Part shown: in pieces, positions 14,712 to 23,684 of the stretch
Layout: each line of letters opens with the position of its first letter
Numbering within the stretch: the first letter of the stretch is position 1
Source of the DNA: Pirellulaceae bacterium
Lineage (GTDB): Bacteria > Planctomycetota > Planctomycetia > Pirellulales > Pirellulaceae
Assembly (NCBI GenBank): GCA_020852965.1
Contig: JADYZV010000045.1
Span: forward strand, 1-43,794
Direction of reading: 5' to 3'
DNA: 43,794 bases
Notes under the pieces: generated by a model
What the model was told of the DNA's origin: nothing
Seen by the model: the letters and a program-made list of their open reading frames with translations, nothing else
Databases searched by the model: none
Made by a program: the position numbers and the translations under genes

Positions 14712-15767
14712 ATGTCGCACTCTCGCCAGCTCTATGCGCTGTTGCTGATAATACTCTGCTTGACCATCCCCGAATACGCTCGAGCCCAAATCGAGAATTC
14801 GGTGGGAGTGGGGGGGGAGAACGTTGCGGCGGATGTCAAGAAAATACAAGTCTTCCTGAATTCGGTTTCCGACCTTTCCGGTGGGCCCGAGCAAAGATTG
14901 GACGAGGACGGGATAGCCGGTCCGAAGACGATCGCGGCGATTGAGCGATTTCAAAGGATGCAACTGGGCTTTGAAGATGGGCGAGTCGATCCCCAGGGCA
15001 AAACCGAGTTGCGTCTATTGCGGCTTAACGGAATGCACGTCGTTAGAGGAGTGGCCGACACGGATGACGAGAAAAAACTGGCTGAGTTTACTTCGGCATT
15101 TGCCAGTATCGTCGTTTCGGTTAATGGTAAAGCGGTATCGATAAGGCCACCATATCACATCAATGCGGGAACCCGAAAGGCCAAGGCAGAGGCCAATCGG
15201 CAAGCTAGTGCTGAGGTTCGCAAAATCATTTCCAATTCTATCGGCGCCTACGAGGCAACCAATGGCAAAGCTACTCCCGATCAAATCCGAAGTTTCTTAC
15301 AGGCGGCGATCGACGCTGGACTTGTATCGCCCTTGACTCCCGATGGAATGCGAGACTTTTTGGCAACCTATGGTATCAGCACCGACTGCTCCGGCTTGGC
15401 TGCTCGAGCATGTAACCTGCTTCATCCAGTCGACCCACTGGACGTGGTTAATGGAGCCAATACCGCTTACTTAGCGAAGCTACCAAGCGTGGTGTCTCCT
15501 GCGGAGCTCAAGGCGGGGGACATGATGGTAAAAGGTGGATCTCATGTTCGCCTGCTGACAGACGTGGATGTGACACCCGCTGGAATAGAGTTTACGACAC
15601 TGGAATCGACGGCCAGTAAAGTCTTTCCAAATGGAAACGGGATTGGCGAGCGAAGGTGGCGATTTCCAAACGTGCAGGAGTTTACACAACTCCACGAAAT
15701 GATCGGAAGCGAGTTCGTTGAAGCTTCGGCGGCAGATCAGGCTTACATTTATACATCCAAAGAGTGA
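14712..15767 (+). CDS. Secreted peptidoglycan-binding / NlpC-P60-like protein
   Basis: A 351-residue protein from the ATG at 14712. MSHSRQLYALLLIILCLTIP followed by EYARAQ is a signal peptide cleaved near residue 26. Residues ~38-105 (DVKKIQVFLNSVSDL, DGIAGPKTIAAIERFQR, DPQGKTELRLLRL) match the PG_binding_1 three-helix unit. Residues ~215-330 look like a papain-fold amidase of the NlpC/P60/CHAP group: 'STDCSGLAARACNLL' provides Cys226 and 'LKAGDMMVKGGSHVRLLTDV' provides His278. The likely role is binding and perhaps hydrolysis of cell-wall peptide or another amide in the periplasm. Single-gene context; upstream 297 bases hold only a hairpin. The enzymatic domain is divergent, so activity is an inference. 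Confidence 0.75.
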   Translation: MSHSRQLYALLLIILCLTIPEYARAQIENSVGVGGENVAADVKKIQVFLNSVSDLSGGPEQRLDEDGIAGPKTIAAIERFQRMQLGFEDGRVDPQGKTELRLLRLNGMHVVRGVADTDDEKKLAEFTSAFASIVVSVNGKAVSIRPPYHINAGTRKAKAEANRQASAEVRKIISNSIGAYEATNGKATPDQIRSFLQAAIDAGLVSPLTPDGMRDFLATYGISTDCSGLAARACNLLHPVDPLDVVNGANTAYLAKLPSVVSPAELKAGDMMVKGGSHVRLLTDVDVTPAGIEFTTLESTASKVFPNGNGIGERRWRFPNVQEFTQLHEMIGSEFVEASAADQAYIYTSKE

Positions 15768-16291
15768 GAACCACCTTCAGATCGCAACTCGATCGAGGAG
15801 CCAGTGCTTTCATAGCACGCTGAACTCATCCTTCGCATTATTTGCGGGCCACAACGGTTTTTTTCCCACGAGTCACGCTAATGAATGCGAATCCGAAAGG
15901 TATAGTTCACATCGCATGCGGGGAGGCCGACTGTCAATTGAGGTCCGTGACGGTTGCGGTTGCTGAAGTAACTATTGCCGAGCCTATGTTCATTCCAGTT
16001 CCCAGCGAATTGCCGACACCGCGACATGTTGCGATTGTCGACCGCAGTAGCGGCAATCGTATTGTCACGGCCATTGCATTGGCCAGGCCAGCCACCTCTG
16101 AATCCTTCGCTCGACGAGCAGACCACCGACCACCATATGGGCCAACACCATTCTGCGAGAGTCGGTGCGTGCTGCAGGCCGTGCTCGGGGGCAGCGGTAC
16201 TGCTGACACCAAGTTTCCGCTTGGCGTGGACTTAGGGGAGGGCCAAAGCGGTGATGAATCGCCGCACTCCAAGAATCCCCGCACTCCAAGA
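15768..16291. other. Intergenic region with hairpin and short direct repeats
   Basis: No reading frame here has convincing family or start signals. Near the folC end there is a stem GCGGTGAT-GA-ATCGCCGC (16248-16265) and a repeated CCGCACTCCAAGA. The minus-strand translation LECGDSSPLW over this repeat is one I have seen recurring in planctomycete annotations, which points to a dispersed repeat rather than a gene. Confidence 0.5.
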
Positions 16292-17944
16292 CTACGAGCC
16301 GGCAGGTATAAGGCTGGACATGATCTCGGCGGCTAGGAAGAACGAGCCGGTGGCATAGACGATACTTTCGGAGGGAGCGATGCGGCGGGCGTGTGCCCAC
16401 GCGGCTGCCGGAGTATCGACTGCTTCAATTGGCACCGGTGCCTGGCGCGTGCGCGACCAACCGTCCTGCAATTGTGCGGCGCGCTGCTGAAGCTCGGATA
16501 TCGGCAGCGCCCGTGGGTTTTCGCGATAGGCGGTGAGGACCAAGCGGCTGGCGCGGGCACCGAGCAACTCGAGCATGCGAGACCAATCTTTGTCGCGGCT
16601 TGCAGCAAACACGATTGTCAAATCGCATGCGGGGAAGTGATCGGCGAGCGTTTCCAAGCCAGCGGTGATCGAAGCGGGGTTGTGGGCGCTGTCGATAATC
16701 GACAATGGACTGCAACTGACAATCTCCAGGCGCGCTACTGGCTGCGTCGTCGCAATGGCACGCTGCACCTGCGCACGAGGGAGCTTCCAGCCTTGCTGTT
16801 GCAATACGTCTAACGTGGCTAGTACGGCGGCGATATTGTCCGCTTGGTGTCGCCCGAGTAGACGCGTCTGCCAGCGACCGTCGAAGCTGTTCGGCGGTGA
16901 TTCGCTGTTGGAGGAGGGGGGGGCGGCCTCGGCGGTTGGCGTGTGTTGGAGCGGGAGGGAACCGACGGCGGAGCGTCGGGCCACATTCAGGGCAGTTTCC
17001 GCCTCGGCGGCTGGCGAACATTCGGAGGGGGAACCGACGGCGGAGCGTTGGGCCACATTCAGGGATTGGTAGGTGAGTTCTGCGCGCAAGCGCAGCAGCG
17101 AGTCTTGGTCGGCGTCTTGTTGGGTATTTCGGAGGGGGAGTAGTGCTGACCAGGCGACCTGGAAATCGCGATCGATCAAGTGTAGGGGGGCCTGTTGGGC
17201 AGCGGCCACTTCGATAATGGCAGCCCGCGCTTCGGGTGCGCGGGTAACGCACACCACCGGAATGTGAGGTTTGACGATGCCGGCTTTTTCGCGGGCGATC
17301 GAGTCGAGCGTATTTCCCAACTGGGCTTGATGGTCGAGGCTGATCGAGGTCACGACCGACACGGCGGGAGAGCAGACATTGGTGCTATCGAGCCGTCCAC
17401 CCAAACCGACTTCGAGCACGACGGCTTCGGCCCCTTGTTGGGCAAAGTGCAAGAAACCCATGGCCGTGGTCAGTTCGAAAAAGGTGGCTCGCTCCCCTCC
17501 ACCACTCTCCAACTCATCGGCGGCCAAGCGCACGGCCGCAGTCAACTCGACCAGTTGAGCGGCAGTGCAACTCCGTCCTTCGTAGTTGATCCGCTCCTCC
17601 AATCGCAACAGGTGGGGCGACGTGTACAGTCCGGTGCGTTTGCCACAGGCGCGCAGGGAGTCGGCGAGCAGGGTTGCCGTCGTCCCTTTGCCTTTGGTCC
17701 CGGCGACATGCACAATCGAGTAGCGCTGGTGTGGATTGCCGAGTATTTCCAGCAGTTTCCGCATGCGGTCGAGGCGATAGTAACTAAGCGTGTAGGGAGC
17801 CGCGCCGATCTTTTCGTAGTTGATCCGGCCATAGAGGTAGCCCAGCGCTGCGGAGTAGTCGGCGCAGTGGTCGGCGGGGTTATCGCCGTCTGGGCGCGGG
17901 AGATCGTGGATGATGGCGGGCACTTTGTGAAATAAACTCCCCAA
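16292..17944 (-). CDS. folC: Bifunctional folylpolyglutamate synthase / dihydrofolate synthase
   Basis: A 550-residue Mur-ligase-family enzyme that adds glutamate to (di)hydropteroate/folates using ATP. 'YLYGRINYEKIG' (37-47) is the usual N-terminal signature, HVAGTKGKGTTAT (79-91) the P-loop, TSPHLLRLEERI (108-119) the substrate loop, and 'LEVGLGGRLDSTNV' (177-190) and 'SISLDHQAQLGNTLDSIA' the central motifs. A C-terminal 'SIIDSAHNPAS' marks the second domain. Family length is about 420-450; the excess is largely a low-complexity insertion at ~292-356 containing two near-identical segments (NVAQRSAVGS and NVARRSAVGS). It arises from a tandem DNA repeat, just before the GRHQADN motif. The protein should still fold if the insert is a surface loop. 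The start is the ATG at 17944. Confidence 0.93.
   Translation of the reverse strand: MGSLFHKVPAIIHDLPRPDGDNPADHCADYSAALGYLYGRINYEKIGAAPYTLSYYRLDRMRKLLEILGNPHQRYSIVHVAGTKGKGTTATLLADSLRACGKRTGLYTSPHLLRLEERINYEGRSCTAAQLVELTAAVRLAADELESGGGERATFFELTTAMGFLHFAQQGAEAVVLEVGLGGRLDSTNVCSPAVSVVTSISLDHQAQLGNTLDSIAREKAGIVKPHIPVVCVTRAPEARAAIIEVAAAQQAPLHLIDRDFQVAWSALLPLRNTQQDADQDSLLRLRAELTYQSLNVAQRSAVGSPSECSPAAEAETALNVARRSAVGSLPLQHTPTAEAAPPSSNSESPPNSFDGRWQTRLLGRHQADNIAAVLATLDVLQQQGWKLPRAQVQRAIATTQPVARLEIVSCSPLSIIDSAHNPASITAGLETLADHFPACDLTIVFAASRDKDWSRMLELLGARASRLVLTAYRENPRALPISELQQRAAQLQDGWSRTRQAPVPIEAVDTPAAAWAHARRIAPSESIVYATGSFFLAAEIMSSLIPAGS
16926..17064 (+). repeat. Tandem repeat inside folC (two units of about 65 bases)
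   Basis: Two copies begin GCCTCGGCGG (16926 and 17001) and share a 36-base core with one mismatch: 16957-16992 and 17029-17064, starting GGGAACCGACGGCGGAGCGT. The cores are 72 bases apart, preserving the folC frame. Sequence looks like an invading intergenic-type repeat rather than conserved enzyme. Confidence 0.85.
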
Positions 17945-18065
17945 AATGTGTGATGGTTGCTACTGCTTGCGGTCATTTTCGCGCATATTTATAGTTCTCA
18001 CAAGCTCGCGCGGCAAACTCAGTGAACCGAGCCTGGACGACTTTCGTAAACTTCCAGTGTATGCA

Positions 18066-18129
18066 GTGGACGAAGCTACGAGTCCGTGGCCCATAACGAA
18101 ATACAAGGACTCGTGACCTCGTCCACTAC
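18066..18129 (+). repeat. Inverted repeat between folC and the ABC genes (copy 3 of GGACTCGT family)
   Basis: Left arm GTGGACGAAGCTACGAGTCC (18066-18085) pairs with GGACTCGTGACCTCGTCCAC (18107-18126) at 17 of 20 positions, with a 21-base loop. The right arm matches the direct repeats at 3564-3640. It lies in the divergent promoter region. Confidence 0.8.
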
Positions 18130-18197
18130 GCTAAATTCAAGCTTATTCCTCATAATCAATACCAACTTGCCCATATCCACAAGGAATTGTCTTTCCT

Positions 18198-19130
18198 ATG
18201 AGCGCCTCGACCGTTGCTGAAGCAGAAAATAAGGCATCTCCCGCTACGGCGTCGGATGTTGTCATTGAAACACGGAACTTGGGTAAAATCTATCGCGATT
18301 TTTGGGGCCGCAAGAAAGTCGCGGCACTCAAGGCGCTCGACATAGAAGTGCTCAAAGGGGAGATTTTCGGCCTGCTCGGCCCCAATGGCTCGGGGAAATC
18401 GACCACGATCAAGCTCATTCAAGGTTTGTTGTTCCCGACTTCGGGGCGTGCCTTCGTGTTTGGAAAGGATGCTCGGGACGTCACCAAAAACGAGCGAATC
18501 GGCTACTTGCCCGAAGAATCTTATCTTTACAAGTTTCTCAATGCTGAAGAGACACTCGATTTTTATGGTCGCCTGTTCGATATGCCTGCCGAGTTGCGGC
18601 GAGAGCGGAGCGAGCAACTGATCAAGATGGTCGGCCTGCAACACGCGCGGCGGCGACAGTTGAAGGAATACTCCAAAGGGATGACTCGCCGGATCGGTTT
18701 GGCCCAAGCGTTGATCAATGAACCAGATCTGTTGATTCTGGACGAGCCGACCACCGGGATGGACCCCATTGGTAGCCGAGAAATGAAGGATTTGATCGTG
18801 CGACTGCGGGACGAGGGGAAAACAATATTGATGTGTTCCCACCAGTTGGCTGACGTGCAGGACGTATGCGATCGAGTGGCCATTTTGCACCAAGGCGAAT
18901 TGCGTGAGCTGGGACGTGTGGACAGTCTACTCAAGGTTCGCGATGTGACCGAGGTTCACACCACGCAGCTTTCTGACGCAACCAAGGCGAAGATCGCCGA
19001 CTTGATCCGTGCCGAAGGGGGCAAGGTGATCTCGATGGACAATCCGACCACCACGATGGAAGAGCTGTTTTTGGACATTGTGCAAGACGATCGGCCTGGC
19101 CAGCGCCCTAGCAGCAAGCCGGCGACCTAG
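18198..19130 (+). CDS. ABC transporter ATP-binding protein
   Basis: A 310-residue ATPase subunit: Walker [10 protein letters not shown] (61-69), signature [15 protein letters not shown] (158-172; SKGMT replaces LSGGQ, common in ABC-2 exporters), Walker [14 protein letters not shown] (178-190) and CSHQLADVQ switch His. The last ~70 residues form the extra C-terminal region seen in multidrug/polysaccharide-type exporters. AAGGA lies near 18180 as ribosome-binding site. Followed 62 bases later by a matching permease and then a third, coupled gene, so it is the energy subunit of one exporter. The substrate is unknown. Confidence 0.93.
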   Translation: MSASTVAEAENKASPATASDVVIETRNLGKIYRDFWGRKKVAALKALDIEVLKGEIFGLLGPNGSGKSTTIKLIQGLLFPTSGRAFVFGKDARDVTKNERIGYLPEESYLYKFLNAEETLDFYGRLFDMPAELRRERSEQLIKMVGLQHARRRQLKEYSKGMTRRIGLAQALINEPDLLILDEPTTGMDPIGSREMKDLIVRLRDEGKTILMCSHQLADVQDVCDRVAILHQGELRELGRVDSLLKVRDVTEVHTTQLSDATKAKIADLIRAEGGKVISMDNPTTTMEELFLDIVQDDRPGQRPSSKPAT

Positions 19131-19192
19131 AGCTGGCGAGCATTTTATCTCCTTTCTGTTCCTTTGAATTATCTTGAAATTGTCGCCGTCAA

Positions 19193-21004
19193 ATGCGAAT
19201 TGAACCTGAACAAATGTGGAGCTACTTCGAGTGGCTCTTTTACCATTACGGGCTGTTGCAAGGAGTGCTGGTGGCGGTCGCCCTGGCCGCACTTGGCTTT
19301 ATAGCCTGCTATCTGATTTCCATGGCCCGCTATGGGCCTGGCGAAGGCTTCTACCACGTGACTCGGGTGATCTACGAATTGCTCGCCCGCGACTTACCTA
19401 GGACTTCCATGCGGCGCATCTATGCGCTCGGTCGCTTGGCCTTTCAGGAAGCGATTCGGCGGCGCGTGCTGGTCGTGATGGCGGTATTTATCGTCGGCGT
19501 ATTGTTTGCTGGGTGGTTCTTGGACCCGAGCTCCGACAACGTGGCGCGACTGTATATCAGCTTTGTGATGACAGGCACCAGCTACCTGGTGTTGTTGTTG
19601 GGACTGTTCCTGAGTTGCTTTAGCTTGCCTGCGGACATCAAGAGCAAGACCATTCAAACGATCACGACCAAGCCGGTGCGCTGTACGGAAATTGTGATCG
19701 GTCGCATTCTTGGCTTTACCGCCGTGGGGACCTTGCTGCTAGCTGGTATGGCTTTTTTGAGTTACCAGTTCGTGAGTCGTGGAATCAACCATGAGCACGA
19801 AGTCAAGGACATGGCCAGCGACGGTATGAGCGGTACAACCAGCTACGATGCCAAGCACCAGCACCAATTCGAGCTGATCGAGAATGAAGATGGCAGCATG
19901 GGTGGTACTACCGATGAACAGAAAGGACACCGCCACGAAGTCGTAGTGCGAGATGTCGATGGTCAGCGAGTCGTGACGCTTGGCAAACCCGAGGGTTTAT
20001 TGGGAGCCCGCATTCCGGTTTTCGGCTCGTTGCAAATAACTGACCGCAGCGGCAATGTTGGCAGTGGATTGAACGTCGGCTACGAATCGGAGTATCAGAA
20101 ATACATCGAGGGCAATTCGTTGATGTCCGCAATCTGGACTTTCGACGGCGTCTATCCAGGTCGCTTTGGTGGCGGGGATTCGCTGCCACTTGAGCTGAGC
20201 CTGAAGGCCTTCCGGACTTACAAAGGGGATATTGTTACTGGCGTGCAAGGGGAGATCATTCTCAAGAATCCCGATGGGCGTGTGGAAAGCGAGCGGCGTG
20301 GTTTTGTGGTGAAGGAATTCGCCGTCGATCACATCGAAATTCCGCGTAAAATATCGGGCTCACGCGATGGGCAACCGGTCGAAGTGGACATCTTTGATGA
20401 CTTGGTCTCCGAAGATGGGCAGTTGCAAGTGGTGGTGCGTTGCAAGGACAACGGTCAGTACTTCGGCATGGCTCAACCCGATCTTTACCTCCGTGCGGGG
20501 GACAGCACTTTTGGATGGAATATGTTCAAAGGCTTTCTCGGTATTTGGATGCAGATGGTATTAGTAATATGCTTGGGAGTCATGTTCAGCACCTTCCTGA
20601 GTGGGCCGGTAGCCATGGTGGCGACGATGACCTGCCTGATGCTCGGCTTCTTCGGTAATCTGGCGCTGGATGTGGCGACGGGCGATCTGCCCGGGGGTGG
20701 ACCGATCGAGTCGTTGATTCGCATGCCGCTTCAAACGGGAGCGATGGTCGACTTGGACCTTGGCAATGAAGTTCTCGAGACGGTGATTAAGGGGGCCGAC
20801 CAAGGTATCATGTATACGTTGGTGTCGGTGTTCCAAGCCATTCCACGGTTTGGGCAGTTCAACACGGCTGACTTCGTGGCCTATGGTTTTAATATCTCCG
20901 GTGGGCTGGTTGCGCGGCACTTGACGATGACTTTGGCCTACTTCTTGTTGACAAGTTTGATTGCATACTTCTTTCTCAAAACTCGGGAGCTGGCGGCCGC
21001 ATGA
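19193..21004 (+). CDS. ABC transporter permease with large extracytoplasmic insert
   Basis: A 603-residue membrane protein. Hydrophobic segments occur near residues 20-43, 91-110, 117-145, 170-192, then a cluster around 440-490 and a last one near 575-598. Between about 195 and 435 lies a long soluble insert, probably periplasmic. Its start is rich in His (NHEHEVKDM, KHQHQFELIE, KGHRHEVVVRD), followed by 'SGLNVGYESEYQKYIEG' and beta-rich sequence. The order ATPase-permease and the fold suggest the ABC-2 / ABC-type exporter group. The stop codon overlaps the next start (ATGA). A His-rich loop in an exporter, followed by a His-rich lipoprotein downstream, hints at metal handling, but no substrate can be proven. 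No strong Shine-Dalgarno is visible. Confidence 0.85.
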   Translation: MRIEPEQMWSYFEWLFYHYGLLQGVLVAVALAALGFIACYLISMARYGPGEGFYHVTRVIYELLARDLPRTSMRRIYALGRLAFQEAIRRRVLVVMAVFIVGVLFAGWFLDPSSDNVARLYISFVMTGTSYLVLLLGLFLSCFSLPADIKSKTIQTITTKPVRCTEIVIGRILGFTAVGTLLLAGMAFLSYQFVSRGINHEHEVKDMASDGMSGTTSYDAKHQHQFELIENEDGSMGGTTDEQKGHRHEVVVRDVDGQRVVTLGKPEGLLGARIPVFGSLQITDRSGNVGSGLNVGYESEYQKYIEGNSLMSAIWTFDGVYPGRFGGGDSLPLELSLKAFRTYKGDIVTGVQGEIILKNPDGRVESERRGFVVKEFAVDHIEIPRKISGSRDGQPVEVDIFDDLVSEDGQLQVVVRCKDNGQYFGMAQPDLYLRAGDSTFGWNMFKGFLGIWMQMVLVICLGVMFSTFLSGPVAMVATMTCLMLGFFGNLALDVATGDLPGGGPIESLIRMPLQTGAMVDLDLGNEVLETVIKGADQGIMYTLVSVFQAIPRFGQFNTADFVAYGFNISGGLVARHLTMTLAYFLLTSLIAYFFLKTRELAAA

Positions 21005-22926
21005 ACGTAGTAGTCTTACGTCGTCGACTGTTTTATATTTGTGCCATGGTGCTGTTGTTGGTGCCGCTCTATTTCTTGGGAAATCCGTCGGTGCGAAACC
21101 CCGATGGATCGGTCAAGCAGTCGGGAGGGACGTTGGCGCAGATTCGAACCAATTATGATTTGGGCCAAGGTGATTTGGGCGAGATCGATCCGGCTAGCGA
21201 ATCGATGCGTTTGGCCACGCTCGGGCTGCGCGGGGTGGCTGCCACCATCCTGTGGCAGAAGGCGGAGTACTACAAAAAAGAACAATTCTGGGATCGATTG
21301 TCGGCGACGCTCAATCAAATCGCTGTACTGCAACCCCACTTCGTTGAAGTCTGGGAGTTTCAGTCGCACAATTTGTCCTACAATGTGTCGGTCGAGTTTG
21401 ATGATTACCGGCAGCGTTACCAGTGGGTCAAACGCGGCATCGAGTATCTGATCAAGGGGAGCAAGTTCAACAAGCATCGCACCGAAATGCCCTTTGAACT
21501 GGGGAACTTCTTCGGCAGCAAAATGGGGGTGGCCGACGAGAAGTTGCAGTTTCGCTCGCTGTATCGCAATGACAATAACTTCCATGAAGAGGTGCTGGAT
21601 AGGACCGGTATGGACCTGACCCAACCCGAGGGGCTAGGCGCCGATCGCAAACCGGACAATTGGCTGAGCGGTCGCTTGTGGTTTGAACGGGCGTACGCCA
21701 TGGTCGACGCAGGCTCCGCGCCGGCCCGCAGCGCGTTGATGTTCTACGTAAAAGGCCCTCAATGGTTGATGAAAAGCGCCGAAGCGATGCAGTCCGAAGG
21801 AACTCTCGACGAACCGGCACGCTATGCTTGGCGACGGGCCGGGCGAGATTGGGACGCATTTGGCAAGCGCAATATCGTCACCACCTTTGGCGATACGATC
21901 TACTTGAAGGAGACGGCAACGGCGAACGAGAATTACGATAAATTGAAGCGGCAGTTCGAAGAGTTTGCTGGTGAAACCTATCAACGGTTGCTAGCCGAGC
22001 GAACCGCCCAATTGACACCGGAAGAGATCGTCGCCTGGGAAAAGCCAGAACTGGATCGTACCTTGGATGAGATGTTCATGGCCGCCAAGGTTGAGACTTT
22101 GTTCACCGTTCCGCCCGGTGAAGTCGCACGCGCGCTTCCTGAAGAGAAACGCATCGAGGCCTTTGAATTGGCTCAGCGATTATCGGCTGCTAATGACAAG
22201 ATCCAACACATCGAAATCTATACCAACCAGGTCAACTATGCCTATTGGGAAACGCGCTGTGAAGCGGAGCAGGAAGATGCTGCCATTCTAGCGCGGACCA
22301 GTATGTACGAAGCGAATCAGATGCTCGATCGAGGCGAATTGGATGCCGCGATTGCCAAGTACGATGAGGCTTGGAAGGCCTGGGCTGACCTGTTCAACAA
22401 ATTCCCCGCGATGATGATCGACGACGCGGCTGATGAAGTGATGGCGTCTATCGAGCGCTACCTTCGTCTGCTCGACCAACCCGACTTGCCTGAAGATTTC
22501 GCGCTGAAAGATTTCGTCAAGTTCACAGATATGTATCAATCCAACCAAGCAGATCCGGCCGTTATGCAAGTTATGGCGGTATGGCCGGACCGCTATCCGG
22601 GACGCAACTTCTTGACCGAGCTCTTCCGCAAACTGGACGAGCAGGCGAAATTGGACGAGCAAGCGGATTCCGCGTCGGATGAAAATGCCCCAGAGGGAAC
22701 CGACCAGACGGAGGAACCTACACCGGCCGATTCGAAAGAGGCCGCCGCCGAACAACCTCCCCAACCATCTGAAGAGGGTACGGAAGCGGACGCCAAGCCG
22801 AATGCGCCGACAGCGGAAGCGACACCTGCGGCGGACGCCAAGCCGACTAGCGACGAAAGTACGACCGACGGTGGGGTTTCTATAGCGCCTCCAGACCAAG
22901 GAAACGCGCCGAGCCCCAAAAATTGA
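21001..22926 (+). CDS. Membrane-anchored protein coupled to the ABC transporter
   Basis: A 641-residue protein whose start overlaps the permease stop by 4 bases. A single N-terminal membrane anchor (residues ~10-27, FYICAMVLLLVPLYFLG) is followed by a long, mostly helical, charged region with aromatic-rich stretches (ATILWQKAEYYKKEQFWDRL; LQPHFVEVWEFQSHNLSYN) that resembles tetratricopeptide-like helical repeats. Residues ~545-641 are low complexity, rich in Ala, Glu, Pro, Thr and Asp. I do not recognise a family beyond planctomycete-type proteins found after ABC exporter genes. Probable role: periplasmic accessory or regulator of the exporter. A 9-bp stem-loop follows the stop codon, so this is likely the operon's last gene. 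Confidence 0.82.
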   Translation: MNVVVLRRRLFYICAMVLLLVPLYFLGNPSVRNPDGSVKQSGGTLAQIRTNYDLGQGDLGEIDPASESMRLATLGLRGVAATILWQKAEYYKKEQFWDRLSATLNQIAVLQPHFVEVWEFQSHNLSYNVSVEFDDYRQRYQWVKRGIEYLIKGSKFNKHRTEMPFELGNFFGSKMGVADEKLQFRSLYRNDNNFHEEVLDRTGMDLTQPEGLGADRKPDNWLSGRLWFERAYAMVDAGSAPARSALMFYVKGPQWLMKSAEAMQSEGTLDEPARYAWRRAGRDWDAFGKRNIVTTFGDTIYLKETATANENYDKLKRQFEEFAGETYQRLLAERTAQLTPEEIVAWEKPELDRTLDEMFMAAKVETLFTVPPGEVARALPEEKRIEAFELAQRLSAANDKIQHIEIYTNQVNYAYWETRCEAEQEDAAILARTSMYEANQMLDRGELDAAIAKYDEAWKAWADLFNKFPAMMIDDAADEVMASIERYLRLLDQPDLPEDFALKDFVKFTDMYQSNQADPAVMQVMAVWPDRYPGRNFLTELFRKLDEQAKLDEQADSASDENAPEGTDQTEEPTPADSKEAAAEQPPQPSEEGTEADAKPNAPTAEATPAADAKPTSDESTTDGGVSIAPPDQGNAPSPKN

Positions 22927-22935
22927 ATTGAAGGT

Positions 22936-22963
22936 GGGTCATTGATTTCAGAGGCAATGACCC
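22936..22963 (+). terminator. Stem-loop after the ABC operon
   Basis: Perfect 9-bp stem GGGTCATTG (22936-22944) / CAATGACCC (22955-22963) with a 10-base loop begins 10 bases after the stop at 22926. No T-run follows, so it may be a Rho-assisted end or an mRNA-stabilising hairpin rather than a classical intrinsic terminator. Confidence 0.6.
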
Positions 22964-23120
22964 TAAACTAGAAAGAGAACTTCAATTGATGGAGCTCGCT
23001 CCCGCATGGACTGTCCTGCCGGAGGTTGTGGTTAGGTCAGGACGAAAGCAAGTTTTGGATCTTCGGTAGCCTGTGCCTACCCTATACGTTGATAGACAGA
23101 TTTTTTTGGAGAGAATAGCG

Positions 23121-23588
23121 ATGCGTTGGTTTGCTTGGACTTTGATGTTGGCTATCGCGACGAGCGTTGGTTGCAATCAGCCGGTAGAAACGATTCCTGC
23201 GGTATCACCGGCAGGTAGCAGCAGTGGTACCACCGCCGATGGCGACCACGCTGATCATGATCATGCAGAAGGCGAAGGGCACGATCACGATGCGGATGGC
23301 GAGCCATCGGCCGCGAACGAAAAAGCGGAAGTGATTCGCTTCGTCGCTGACAAACGCATTAGCGTTCCAGAAATGATGTGTCCCTACTCCTGTTGGCCTG
23401 CCGTCCAAGAGACGTTGGCTGCTCAGCCCGGTGTGGAATCGGTGCAGTTGGCCAAGCAACCCGATGGAACCCCCGAAGGCGAGATCAAGGAGCGTGTCGT
23501 CGAATTGAAGTTGAATGGGGATTTCGATGCCGATGCAGCCATTGCCGCTCTTGCTAAAGCCAATTACGAAGCCGAGCTGGCTCAATAG
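23121..23588 (+). CDS. Lipoprotein with His-rich linker and HMA-like domain
   Basis: A 155-residue protein from the ATG at 23121. MRWFAWTLMLAIATSVGC is a lipoprotein signal with lipobox SVGC and acylated Cys18. Residues 41-60 are a His/Asp/Glu-rich linker (GDHADHDHAEGEGHDHDADG), typical of metal-binding periplasmic proteins. Residues ~72-155 have the beta-alpha-beta layout of heavy-metal-associated domains: RISVPEMMCPYSCWPAVQET, then QPGVESVQL, then an ELKLNGDFDADAAIAAL repeat and a terminal NYEAEL. The metal loop is C-P-Y-S-C (87-91), a CxxxC rather than the canonical CxxC. A metal-chaperone or sensing role on the outer side of the membrane is likely but unproven. A 7-bp hairpin lies downstream, before the rnpB 3' end. 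Confidence 0.83.
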   Translation: MRWFAWTLMLAIATSVGCNQPVETIPAVSPAGSSSGTTADGDHADHDHAEGEGHDHDADGEPSAANEKAEVIRFVADKRISVPEMMCPYSCWPAVQETLAAQPGVESVQLAKQPDGTPEGEIKERVVELKLNGDFDADAAIAALAKANYEAELAQ

Positions 23589-23633
23589 GCAACGTCGACA
23601 ACGGTGCAAAAAAGCGACTGAATTAAGAAGCGG

Positions 23634-23653
23634 CTGACCGACGGACCGGTCAG
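23634..23653. terminator. Hairpin between lipoprotein gene and rnpB 3' end
   Basis: CTGACCG (23634-23640) and CGGTCAG (23647-23653) form a 7-bp stem with loop ACGGAC. Read on the minus strand after rnpB, a T-run (TTTTTT, complementary to the A-run near 23609) follows further downstream. It could end transcription from either side. Confidence 0.45.
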
Positions 23654-23684
23654 AGTCTATGTCGCGAACGGATATTGAAAAACC

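Noticed and set aside
15842-16336. 164-codon plus-strand frame between the NlpC-like gene and folC
   Set aside because: No recognisable domain, and its end runs through repeat sequence and over the folC 3' end.
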